64,000 nucleotides of DNA from Nonomuraea helvata (GTDB taxonomy: Bacteria > Actinomycetota > Actinomycetes > Streptosporangiales > Streptosporangiaceae), in the NCBI RefSeq assembly GCF_039535785.1, contig NZ_BAAAXV010000009.1:62001-126000 (forward strand), written 5' to 3'. Positions 56,790-64,000 of the stretch are shown in pieces; the stretch's first letter is position 1, and the number at the start of each line of letters is the position of its first letter. A model generated the notes under the pieces. The model was not told the DNA's origin. It was given only the letters and a program-made list of their open reading frames with translations, and did not search any database. Position numbers and translations under genes: made by a program.

Positions 56790-57600
56790 GTGGAGCACCT
56801 GCCGATCAGCACCCCCCCACTGCCGGATCGAACGCGACGGCCACATCCTGATCGTCACCATGAACCGGCCGGAGGCCCGCAACGCGCTCTCCTCGGACAT
56901 GCTGATCGGCCTGGCCTCGGCGTGGGCGTACGCGTCGGCGGAGGCCGGGATCCGGGTGGCGATCCTGACGGGCGCGGAGGGCACGTTCTGCGCGGGGGCG
57001 GACCTCAAGGCCATGGGGCAGCCCTCCACGGACCCTGAGGTCCAGGCCAGGGCCGCGCAGATCCCCAACTTCCACTGGAAGGGGCTGCTCAGGGAGGATC
57101 TGCCCACCAAGCCGATCATCAGCGCCGTAGAAGGCTACGCGGTGGCGGGGGGCACGGAGCTGCTGGTGGGGACCGACCTGCGGGTGGTGGCCGAGTCCGC
57201 CACGCTGGGGCTGTTCGAGGCCAAGCGCGCCCTCTTCCCGATGGGCGGCAGCGCCGTACGCCTGCCTAGGCAGATCCCGTACTGCCATGCCATGGACCTC
57301 CTCCTCACCGGCCGCGCGGTCACGGCGGCGGAGGCGCTGTCCATGGGGCTGGTCAACCGGGTGGTCCCGGACGGCCAGGCGCTGGCTTCGGCGCGGGAGC
57401 TCGCCGAGGACGTCGCCGCCTCGGGGCCGCTGGCGGTGCAGGCGATCCTGCGTACGTACCGGGACACGCTGGGCATGCCGGAGGTGGAGGCGCTGAAGGT
57501 GTCGGACGAGATCGGGTGGCCGGTGATCGGCTCGGAGGACGCCAAGGAAGGCACGCGCGCCTTCCGCGAGAAGCGCGCCGCGACCTACCAGGCGCGCTGA
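56790..57600 (+). pseudogene. EchA19-like enoyl-CoA hydratase with a frameshift at a C7 tract
   Basis: The crotonase frame runs from codon 56860 (MNRPEARNALSS) to 57600 and includes GTFCAGADLKAMGQ, VEGYAVAGGTELLVGTDLRV and GGSAVRLPRQIPY; this resembles mycobacterial EchA19. But the normal N-terminus, CRIERDGHILIVT, lies in the same frame upstream without any start codon before a TAG at 56771. In the other frame GTG 56790 has a perfect GGAGG ribosome site. Seven Cs at 56812-56818 separate them; six Cs would join the two into one normal protein of 269 residues. So this is either a sequencing error, a phase-variable tract, a programmed slip or a recent inactivation. An internal start at 56860 would lack the first beta strand. 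Confidence 0.8.
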
Positions 57601-57648
57601 TTACAGGCTTGAGCGGCGCAAGAGGCCGCCCAAGGCTACGGTCGGCAC

Positions 57649-57927
57649 ATGGCGAAGGTCATCTCTCAGCGCGAGTTTCGCGACGAGCCTGACGCCGCCA
57701 TGGATCAGGTCGAGGCGGGCGAGACTTTCCGCATCGCTCGCGATGGAGTCGAGATCGCGGAGCTGCGCCCGCTCCCATGCAAGCGGCATCTGAGCGCCGA
57801 AGAGCTCGTCGCAAGGCATCGCCGGCTCCCGCACGTGGAGTATGCCGAAATGCGGCGAGAGGCCGGCGAATTCTTCGGCGCCGATGACCATGTCGACGAC
57901 GACCCCTGGGAGCGGCGTCGCGACTGA
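57649..57927 (+). CDS. Phd/YefM-type antitoxin without a visible toxin
   Basis: 92 residues. The N-terminal domain AKVISQREFRDEPDAAMDQVEAGETFRIARDGVEIAELRPL is a Phd/YefM fold used for DNA binding and autorepression; the acidic C-terminal tail ends DDDPWERRRD, as in antitoxins that wrap a PIN or Doc toxin. The next 60 bases contain no plausible toxin start, and the following gene is convergent. It is therefore an orphan, perhaps a remnant or a regulator of a distant toxin. Confidence 0.82.
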   Translation: MAKVISQREFRDEPDAAMDQVEAGETFRIARDGVEIAELRPLPCKRHLSAEELVARHRRLPHVEYAEMRREAGEFFGADDHVDDDPWERRRD

Positions 57928-57990
57928 TCGCCACGCGCAGCTCCCCCAGGGTGTGACCAAGGGGCGCACCGTGACCGGGACAGGTATACG

Positions 57991-59097
57991 TCAGTCCCCG
58001 GTGAGGCGCTCCAGCCGTTCCAGGGCCTCGCCGTACTCCTCCACCAGGCCGAACACCACGTCCTTCGTCGACCGCACCTGGTTGGTGATCCCGATGATCT
58101 GCCCGGCGGGGAAGGTGGCCAGCTCGGCGACGTCGGAGCGGCCGATGCGGCGCAGGGCGTCCGAGACCAGCATGAACTGCAGGGGCATCGGCAGCGTGCC
58201 GGGCGACTCCTCCGACTCCCACGCCTCCGTCCACTCGTTCTTGAGCAGCCGCGCCGGCTTGCCCGTCCAGCTCCGCGACCGCACGGTGTCCCTGGACGTG
58301 GCCTCCAGGATGCGGCGCTTGGCCATCTCCGGGGTGTCGGCCTCCTCCACGGTCAGCCAGAGCGAGCCGGTCCAGACGCCCTCGGCGCCCAGCGCCATCC
58401 CCGCCGCCATCTGGCGGCCGTTGCCGATGCCGCCGGCGGCCAGGACGGGCACGTCCACGGCATCCACCACCTGCGGGATCAGCACCATGGTCGAGATCTC
58501 GCCCGTGTGACCGCCGGCCTCGGTGCCCTGGGCGACCACCACGTCCACCCCGACCTCGACCTGCTTGAGCGCGTGCCTGGGTGTGGAGGCCAGGGCGGCG
58601 ACCTTGACCCCGTGCGCGTGGGCGAGGTCCACCACGTCGGCGGGCGGCGGGCCGAGGGCGTTGGCCAGGAGGGCGATGGGGTGGCGGAGCGCGACCTCCA
58701 CCTGCGGCCGGGCGGTGGCGTCCGTCCAGCCGAGCAGCACCTTGCCGGGGTCGGCGTCCGAGGACAGCGGCGGGACGCCGTGCTTGGCCAGGAGGTTCTC
58801 GACGAACGACCGGTGGCCCTCGGGGATCATCGACTGCAGGCGGCCCACCAGCTCCTCGGGCGCGAAGTCGGCGCCCTCGTAGGAGGCCGGCATGACGACG
58901 TCCACGCCGTACGGCCTGCCGTCCACGTGGTCGTCGATCCACTTGAGCTCCGTCTCGAGCTCTTCAGGGGTGAAGTAGAGCGCTCCGAGCACTCCCATGC
59001 CGCCCGCACGGCTGACGGCGGCGACGACGTCCCTGCAGTGGCTGAAGGCGAAGATCGGGAACTCGATTCCGAACATGTCCGTGACACGTGTCCGCAT
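57991..59097 (-). CDS. Nitronate monooxygenase-like flavoprotein
   Basis: 368 residues from ATG 59097 (RTRVTDMFGIEFPIFAF); the frame opens earlier but the family start is here. TIM barrel with SRAGGMGVLGALYFTPEEL, VDVVVAQGTEAGGHTGEISTMVLIPQ and PVLAAGGIGNGRQMAAGMALGAEGV, the FMN phosphate-binding region. Family members oxidise nitronates or act as enoyl-CoA-type reductases; mycobacterial homologues occur in the sterol regulon. A KstR-like box lies 32 bp upstream. Confidence 0.88.
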   Translation of the reverse strand: MRTRVTDMFGIEFPIFAFSHCRDVVAAVSRAGGMGVLGALYFTPEELETELKWIDDHVDGRPYGVDVVMPASYEGADFAPEELVGRLQSMIPEGHRSFVENLLAKHGVPPLSSDADPGKVLLGWTDATARPQVEVALRHPIALLANALGPPPADVVDLAHAHGVKVAALASTPRHALKQVEVGVDVVVAQGTEAGGHTGEISTMVLIPQVVDAVDVPVLAAGGIGNGRQMAAGMALGAEGVWTGSLWLTVEEADTPEMAKRRILEATSRDTVRSRSWTGKPARLLKNEWTEAWESEESPGTLPMPLQFMLVSDALRRIGRSDVAELATFPAGQIIGITNQVRSTKDVVFGLVEEYGEALERLERLTGD

Positions 59098-59128
59098 GGC
59101 CCGACAATACGTCCCCCGGATGTCGAAC

Positions 59129-59142
59129 TGCAACGCGTTCTA
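59129..59142. promoter_or_regulatory. KstR-like box 2 (full match)
   Basis: TGCAACGCGTTCTA fits TnnAACnnGTTnnA at every fixed position. It is 32 bp upstream of the nitronate monooxygenase. TTCTAG-A-CTAGAA (59138-59150) overlaps its end and adds a second dyad. Confidence 0.6.
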
Positions 59143-59183
59143 GACTAGAATCTTCCGTCTGGTACTGGCGGGTAACCTAGAGC

Positions 59184-59197
59184 GATAACCTGTTCTA
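59184..59197. promoter_or_regulatory. KstR-like box 3
   Basis: GATAACCTGTTCTA: core AAC-CT-GTT and terminal A match; the first base is G instead of T. It lies in the gap between the nitronate monooxygenase promoter and the DUF3068 terminator, 42 bp from box 2. Confidence 0.5.
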
Positions 59198-59223
59198 GTT
59201 TGGCCTTCTCCAGGCATGAAAAA

Positions 59224-59246
59224 GGGGCCCGCACATCGCGGGCCCC
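59224..59246 (-). terminator. Rho-independent terminator of the DUF3068 gene
   Basis: On the minus strand GGGGCCCGC-GATGT-GCGGGCCCC is followed directly by TTTTT. The stem starts about 10 bases after the DUF3068 stop at 59257. Confidence 0.88.
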
Positions 59247-59256
59247 CGAATGAGGA

Positions 59257-60174
59257 TTACTCGCCGCGGGGCCGCCGGCCGAGGACGACGCCGGTCAGCA
59301 CCAGCGCGGCGCCCACGATGAGCAGGACCAGCGGGATGATGTTGCGCAGCAGGTTGATCTGGCTCTTGCCCGACTGCGCCTGCTTGACCAGGTCGCTGAC
59401 GGTCTGGTCGGTCATCTTCGCGGTGCCGATGAAGGCCGCCGACCGCTCGATCCCGTCCTGGGTCTTCAGCACCTCGTGGCGCTGCACCTCCTGCTTGACC
59501 GGGGAGCCGGTGACCGGCTCGACCCAGAACGTGGTCTTGCCGTCGTACCAGCGGTCGACCTGCACGTCTCCGGTGGTGCCCGTCATGCCGAGCACGTTGG
59601 CGGGCGCGCTGCGGGTCTCGGTCTTGGTCGGCGGGACGTTCTGCTCGAAGACGTAGACGGGCAGGCCGTTGACGTTGTCCTCACGCACGAAGGCGGCGTC
59701 GAACGCCTTGCCCGCCGTGCCGTTGAACACCTTGTACGTCTTCTTCTCCACGTCGAAGGGGAACTTGTAGATCTGCCCCTCCAGCGTGACCGGCTCCTTG
59801 TCGATGCTGTCCCCGCAGCAGTTGAGCGCCACTCCGGTGTAGCGGTCGAAGGCGCTGCGGCGCTCGGAGAGGTCGATCTGCGGCCGGCTGTTGGTCACGT
59901 CGTTGACCACCGTGGCCTCGTCCCAGACCACCCTCTTGGAGTTGGCCTCCTTCACGTCCCCGCGGGTGGTGACGAAGATCTGGAGGTCACCGGTGAGGAC
60001 CTTCAGGTCCTGGAGCGAGAAGTAGCGAGCGCCCTTCGCCTCCAGCCGCGCGATGCCGAACTGGTCCGCGGGAGCGGCGATGATCTGGCCGGACGCCCAG
60101 AATTTCAGCAGCGGCGCCAGCGCGATGAAGAAAGCCCCGAACCCGATGAGGACGAGCGTGGAGATACGACCCAT
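59257..60174 (-). CDS. DUF3068 (PorA-annotated) membrane protein
   Basis: 305 residues: N-terminal helix (LVLIGFGAFFIALAPLLKFWAS), a large outside domain with paired cysteines (ALNCCGDS) and a second helix near the C-terminus (IIPLVLLIVGAALVLTGVVLG) before a basic end. This is the DUF3068 layout. Homologues in Corynebacterineae have been linked to lipomannan/lipoarabinomannan maturation. Here it neighbours an acyltransferase and an AftD-like arabinosyltransferase, supporting a role in envelope glycolipids. A KstR-like box lies 18 bp upstream. Confidence 0.88.
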   Translation of the reverse strand: MGRISTLVLIGFGAFFIALAPLLKFWASGQIIAAPADQFGIARLEAKGARYFSLQDLKVLTGDLQIFVTTRGDVKEANSKRVVWDEATVVNDVTNSRPQIDLSERRSAFDRYTGVALNCCGDSIDKEPVTLEGQIYKFPFDVEKKTYKVFNGTAGKAFDAAFVREDNVNGLPVYVFEQNVPPTKTETRSAPANVLGMTGTTGDVQVDRWYDGKTTFWVEPVTGSPVKQEVQRHEVLKTQDGIERSAAFIGTAKMTDQTVSDLVKQAQSGKSQINLLRNIIPLVLLIVGAALVLTGVVLGRRPRGE

Positions 60175-60191
60175 CGAGGCCTCCGCATTTG

Positions 60192-60205
60192 TAGAACGTG
60201 TTGTC
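60192..60205. promoter_or_regulatory. KstR-like box 4
   Basis: TAGAACGTGTTGTC: TnnAACnnGTTnn matches, the last base is C instead of A. It is placed immediately upstream of the DUF3068 start. Confidence 0.5.
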
Positions 60206-60284
60206 GTCTAGCGCGATCGTCGAGCAACAAAGTATGACAGTGGGTGATGCGCGTCACTGGCGGCCATATCACCGCAATCAAATC

Positions 60285-60303
60285 GATAGAAACAGGTTCT
60301 ATC
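60285..60303. promoter_or_regulatory. KstR-like box 5, 19-bp dyad before the acyltransferase
   Basis: GATAGAA-ACAGG-TTCTATC has perfect 7-bp arms, and contains AAC-AG-GTT. It ends 38 bp before the acyltransferase start and is the most symmetrical of the five boxes. Confidence 0.6.
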
Positions 60304-60341
60304 GTGGTTTCCGCCGGCCGAGCGAGAGGGTGTGAGCAGAG

Positions 60342-61490
60342 GTGAAGAGCAGGGATGCGGCCCTCGACGGCATCCGCGCGTTCGCCGCTCTGGGCGTCTG
60401 GCTGCTGCACGTCGGCAGCAACACCGGCGTCATGTACCGCGAGGGCATGTACGCCTGGATGCTGGCCCGCCTCGGCATCGCCGTACCCATCTTCTTCCTC
60501 CTGTCGGGCCTGCTGCTCTACCGCCCGTGGGCGCGCGCGGTGATCGAGAATACGCCACGCCCCAAACCCCTGCTCTATCTGTGGCGCAGAGTGCTGCGGG
60601 TCATGCCGGTCTACTGGCTCGTGGTGGTGCCGGCGCTGTGGGCGTGGAGCTCGCCTGACTGGCTCGGCTGGGTCAAGTGGATGCTGCTGCTGCAGAACTA
60701 CTTCCCCGGCGAGCAGGCGGCCGAGGGGCTGTACCAGATGTGGACGCTGCCCATCGAGATGGCCTTCTACGTGGTGCTTCCGGTCCTGGCCTGGCTGCTG
60801 CACAAATGGGCGCGCCGCGGCGGCAACCCGCCGGTCAGGCTGCTGGCGGGCATCGGGGTGCTGCCGGTGATCTCGGTGGTCACCGTGATCGTGACGCGGG
60901 AGTTCGGGCAGGCGCAGCTCGCCCTGCTGCTGCCGTACCACCTGGTGTTCTTCGCCTGCGGCATGGCGATGGCCGTGCTGTCGGTGTGGATCGGGCACAG
61001 CAGGGTGATCGACGCGCTGACGCCGCAGCTCCTGGTGCTGGCGCTGCTGCTGTACGCCGTGCTGAGCACCGCGCTGGCCGGGCCGCGCACGCTGACGCTG
61101 CCGACCCTGTGGGAGTCGCTGCTGCGGATCAGCCTGGAGGCGGCGGTCGCGATGCTGCTGGTGGCGCCGTTCGCGCTGGCCCCCAGAGGCGACTCGCTCA
61201 GACACCGGCTGGTCGGCAACCCCGTGACCGCCTACCTGGGCCGCATCTCCTACAGCTTCTTCCTGTGGCACGCGCCGCTGATCACGTTGCAGCTCAAGCT
61301 CACCGGGGCGCCGCCGTTCGGCGGTGACTTCCCCAGCGTGGCGGTGGTGTCGTTCCTGGGCACGCTGCTGCTCAGCGTCGGCAGCTACCACCTGATCGAG
61401 GTCCCGGCGCTCAAGCTCGGCCGGCTCCCGTCAGCACCTGCTCGGCCGCCGGCCGCTCCAGCTCCGGCGCCGGTCGCTCCGGCTCCTTGA
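60342..61490 (+). CDS. Acyltransferase-3 family membrane protein
   Basis: 382 residues from GTG 60342. About ten membrane helices in the OafA/YrhL (acyltransferase 3) arrangement. It opens with RDAALDGIRAFAALGVWLLHVG, carrying the conserved Arg and the catalytic-type His; WTLPIEMAFYVVLPVLAWLL and RISYSFFLWHAPLI are further family blocks. Such enzymes move acetyl or other acyl groups onto cell-surface glycans or lipids; mycobacterial TmaT, which acetylates trehalose monomycolate, belongs here. It ends with a Pro/Ala-rich tail overlapping the convergent AftD-like gene by 80 bp. Confidence 0.88.
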   Translation: MKSRDAALDGIRAFAALGVWLLHVGSNTGVMYREGMYAWMLARLGIAVPIFFLLSGLLLYRPWARAVIENTPRPKPLLYLWRRVLRVMPVYWLVVVPALWAWSSPDWLGWVKWMLLLQNYFPGEQAAEGLYQMWTLPIEMAFYVVLPVLAWLLHKWARRGGNPPVRLLAGIGVLPVISVVTVIVTREFGQAQLALLLPYHLVFFACGMAMAVLSVWIGHSRVIDALTPQLLVLALLLYAVLSTALAGPRTLTLPTLWESLLRISLEAAVAMLLVAPFALAPRGDSLRHRLVGNPVTAYLGRISYSFFLWHAPLITLQLKLTGAPPFGGDFPSVAVVSFLGTLLLSVGSYHLIEVPALKLGRLPSAPARPPAAPAPAPVAPAP

Positions 61491-64000
61491 CGAGCTGGCC
61501 GAAGAGCACACCCATGGCCGCGCAGGCGGCGAGCTGCGGCACCACGTCGAGCAGCAGCTCACTGCCGGGCGACACCATGGCCGCCGCCAGCGAGAGCGTG
61601 GCCGCGCCGAGGACGGCGGCGGCCGCCCAGTGCGCGGGCAGGCCCTTGTCGCGCAGCACGAGCGTCACGAGCAGGGCGCCGAGGACCGCGAGCATGCCCG
61701 GCCAGTTCGCCACCCAGCCGCCGAACGCCAGGGCGAGCGCGACGGCGTACGGCGCGCGCAGGTGCCGCAGCCGGGCGGCCGAGGCCGGGGCGGTCTCGAG
61801 CACGTGCTCCGGGCGCGGGCCACGCAGGACCAGGGCGATCAGGGTCAGCAGGGCGATCCCGGCCAAACCGAGGACGAGCGCGAGCCAGTAGGCGCGGTCC
61901 GGCACGTACTCAAGGCGCGCGGTCCCCGTGGTCCCGGCCGGCAGCTCCCAGGCCTGCTTCCAGCCGTCGATCCGCACGGGTTTGAGCGTCTTGCCGGCGA
62001 TCTGTGCCCGCCAGCCGGCGTTGTAGTTCTCGTTGACGACGAGGAAGGAGTCCTTCGGCGCGGTCACCTCGACCTCGCGTACGGACGGCGTCCAGGTGCT
62101 CTGCACGGCCGCTCCCTCCACGCCGCGCGGCTTGTCGGGCAGCGCGCCTGCCACCAGGTCGTCGATGGCGAACGACTCCCAGCCCGCGACCCGCACCCGG
62201 TTGTCGCCGGCCTTGAGCCTGGCCTTCGAGCACCCGAAGATCTGCACGGGCCGCTGCTCCAGCAGGTCGGCCTGAGTACCGGCGACCTTGGTCTGGATGA
62301 CCTGCCCGTTCACCTCGATCCTGGGGCCTGAGCCGCAGGTGAGCCTGAGCGGGACGCCGGCGAGCCTGCCCACGGGAGCGACGCCGGGCACCACGATCTC
62401 GGTCACCTGCAGCCGCTTCGAGATCGGCGTGAAGCGGAGCTGGAGCCGCGAGGTGGACAGCGGCTTGAACGTCAGGAGGCCGCGCGGATCGACCCGTCCC
62501 GCGCGGACGGCGCCGCGATCGCCGGTCACGACCACGTCGAGCGCCTGCTTGTCGCCTCCGGGGCGGCCGATCCGGATCTGGGAGATCATCCGCCTGCCCT
62601 TCCAGGCGATGGCGAGCGCGGGCTGGGCGTCGTCGGTGGCGGGGATCCAGGTGGTGCTCGCGTCCCCGTCGAACGCCGACCGGGGCGAGACCACCGCGTC
62701 CAAGGTGAGCTGGGACGAGCCGGTCACGCTGGTCAGGTCCGCGCTGATGCGCGTGAACCGGTCGGCGAGCACCGGATCCTTCAGCACGGCCGATCCCCGC
62801 ACGTTCACGGTCGCGGCGGACTCGGCGGTGAAGGTCCGGTCGAACCCGGTCTCCTCCCCCGGCTTGGCCAGCGCCGTCGCGTTGCAGATCCACCGGTACT
62901 GGTTGCGCATGCAGGCGGGCCGCTCGTCGAGCCCCCGGTCCATGACGAACACGTCGCCGCCCTTTCCCGGCAGCCTGATCGTGCGCTCCGGCGTGACGCC
63001 GCGGATGGACAGCTCGACGATGCCGACCCGCTGCCCGTAGCTCCACTCGCCGGTAACCGTCTGCAGCACTTTGACCCGCACCCAGCTCGTGGGCCCGTCG
63101 GGGACGCGCAGCCGCTGCGGCTCCGTGATCCGCCGCACGTCCTGCGCCAGGCTCCCCGACTCGGTCTCCACGGCCACCCGCTTGATCGCCTGACCGAGCA
63201 GCAGGTCGGGGGCGAGCATCACCTGCACGTACGGGATCCGCATCCGGTTGGGCAGGTCCACGCGGAGCCATTCGCCCTCGGCGGGCTTCGAGCCGTCGCT
63301 CTCCCAGCCGGTCTGACCGTTGCCGTCCACGGCCGCCCACGGGCCCCGTCCCGTCGTGCTGATCCCGGCGATCGCGTACGGGTCGGCGACCGAGGAGGAG
63401 GCCGTCACGCCTGCGATGCCGTCGTACTCGGCGGTGGCGGAGTCGTCCAGCCAGCCCTTCTCCAGCAGGTCCAGCGCCCTGACGCCGGAGAAGTCCGCCT
63501 TGCTGTCGGCCGTCAGCGTGGGCGACCAGTTCGACCTGATCTCACCGAACGAGCGCTCGCGCAGCCGCAGCGCGTCGCTGACCACGGTCGGCGCCTCCCG
63601 CTTGCCCGCGTCGCCGTTCACCAGCACCGGGCCGTCGCCGAGCAGGCCGAGGTCGCCCATCGCGAGCAGCGAGTCCGGCCCGCCGCGCACGGCGAGCGCG
63701 TCGGCGACCGGCTGCACCGAGACCAGATCCGAGCTGCCCGTCACCTCGTACAGGTCCAGCGCCGGGAACGGCGCGTCCAGCGACTCCACGGCGTCGTCGG
63801 TCTCCTTGTCGCCGACGAGCTCGCCGAACGAGCGCAGCCGCTTGACGCCGGGCGATTCGCGCAGTGCCTCGAAGATCCGCCCGGGCCAGGCGCCCTGGAG
63901 GTTCGCCCTGTTCAGGTCGTTCCTGACGAGCAGGTAGCGCACGCCCATCCTGCGCAGGACGGCGGTCAGCCCGGCCGAGCCATGGCCCGCGGTGAGCCGC
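61411..64000 (-). CDS. AftD-like arabinofuranosyltransferase, C-terminal part (window end)
   Basis: The frame is open from the window end to the stop at 61411, giving about 862 C-terminal residues of a larger GT-C protein (DUF3367/AftD type). Visible: AGLTAVLRRMGVRYLLVRNDL, the start of the extracytoplasmic part; carbohydrate-binding beta-sandwiches (GRGPWAAVDGNGQTGWESDGS; SRSAFDGDASTTWIPATDD), both discoidin-like; EVTAPKDSFLVVNENYNAGWRA; and three or four closing membrane helices from about 61560 to 61920 with a Pro/Glu tail. AftD adds alpha-1,3-branching arabinofuranose to arabinan. The catalytic membrane half lies beyond the window. Confidence 0.82.
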   Translation of the reverse strand, partial: RLTAGHGSAGLTAVLRRMGVRYLLVRNDLNRANLQGAWPGRIFEALRESPGVKRLRSFGELVGDKETDDAVESLDAPFPALDLYEVTGSSDLVSVQPVADALAVRGGPDSLLAMGDLGLLGDGPVLVNGDAGKREAPTVVSDALRLRERSFGEIRSNWSPTLTADSKADFSGVRALDLLEKGWLDDSATAEYDGIAGVTASSSVADPYAIAGISTTGRGPWAAVDGNGQTGWESDGSKPAEGEWLRVDLPNRMRIPYVQVMLAPDLLLGQAIKRVAVETESGSLAQDVRRITEPQRLRVPDGPTSWVRVKVLQTVTGEWSYGQRVGIVELSIRGVTPERTIRLPGKGGDVFVMDRGLDERPACMRNQYRWICNATALAKPGEETGFDRTFTAESAATVNVRGSAVLKDPVLADRFTRISADLTSVTGSSQLTLDAVVSPRSAFDGDASTTWIPATDDAQPALAIAWKGRRMISQIRIGRPGGDKQALDVVVTGDRGAVRAGRVDPRGLLTFKPLSTSRLQLRFTPISKRLQVTEIVVPGVAPVGRLAGVPLRLTCGSGPRIEVNGQVIQTKVAGTQADLLEQRPVQIFGCSKARLKAGDNRVRVAGWESFAIDDLVAGALPDKPRGVEGAAVQSTWTPSVREVEVTAPKDSFLVVNENYNAGWRAQIAGKTLKPVRIDGWKQAWELPAGTTGTARLEYVPDRAYWLALVLGLAGIALLTLIALVLRGPRPEHVLETAPASAARLRHLRAPYAVALALAFGGWVANWPGMLAVLGALLVTLVLRDKGLPAHWAAAAVLGAATLSLAAAMVSPGSELLLDVVPQLAACAAMGVLFGQLVKEPERPAPELERPAAEQVLTGAGRA

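Noticed and set aside
1..64000. tRNA, rRNA, riboswitch, prophage or integrated element
   Set aside because: No tRNA-like cloverleaf, attachment-site repeat, integrase, transposase or known riboswitch core was recognised by eye; a covariance-model search would be needed to exclude small RNAs.

Overview
High-GC DNA with dense, alternating gene clusters, frequent GTG starts, ATGA-type overlaps, apparently leaderless promoters, many TetR/LysR/two-component regulators and several actinobacterial families (DUF3068, DUF3817, DUF1707, AftD-like DUF3367, ECF41 sigma, SURF1). It looks like a chromosomal segment of a filamentous actinomycete. I would guess Streptosporangiales (for example Nonomuraea-like), but the genus is inference. 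No rRNA, tRNA, CRISPR array, insertion sequence or prophage gene was recognised.

Layout. 0-8.6 kb: a minus-strand block running from an OmpR-type response regulator, through a histidine kinase fused to a large DUF4153-like membrane domain, into four D-amino-acid/N-acyl-D-amino-acid genes (amidohydrolase, D-threonine-aldolase-like PLP enzyme, RidA, putative TIM-barrel protein); the first junctions overlap by 4 bp. 8.6-12.3 kb: arylamine N-acetyltransferase, a double-lobed pseudokinase, small membrane proteins, DUF3817 and SURF1. 12.4-18.7 kb: Baeyer-Villiger-type monooxygenase, methyltransferase, a Clp-N/HTH pair divergent from a FAD monooxygenase across a striking 46-bp palindromic promoter, and a NarL-type two-component system. 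18.8-29.9 kb: gamma-glutamyltranspeptidase, NmrA-like protein, double-HTH Lrp regulator, SHOCT protein, TauE/SafE-cupredoxin fusion, Sel1 protein, an omega-aminotransferase/alanine dehydrogenase pair and an M20 peptidase. 30-43.9 kb: a series of regulator-target pairs (TetR/DUF4345, ECF41 sigma/AhpD-like, drug-ABC transporter, DUF2089 operon, TetR/P450, TetR/SnoaL, ArsR, LysR with cysteine dioxygenase and LysE exporter).

44.0-50.2 kb holds one 2059-residue protein: a degenerate trypsin-like domain, a STAND/AAA-type NTPase and a very long TPR array. It is the best candidate in the window for an undescribed conflict or signalling system.

50.2-59.1 kb is a CoA-thioester degradation cluster (FadD19-like ligase, Ltp3-like and Ltp4-like thiolases, double DUF35 protein, second acyl-CoA ligase, EchA19-like hydratase with an apparent frameshift, nitronate monooxygenase). 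Its gene content closely resembles the mycobacterial sterol side-chain genes around Rv3515c-Rv3523. 59.2-64 kb is a cell-envelope locus (DUF3068, membrane acyltransferase, AftD-like arabinofuranosyltransferase cut by the window end). Five sites with the AAC-NN-GTT core of KstR operators lie in the intergenic regions from 56.7 to 60.3 kb, suggesting that one TetR-type regulator controls genes of both blocks.
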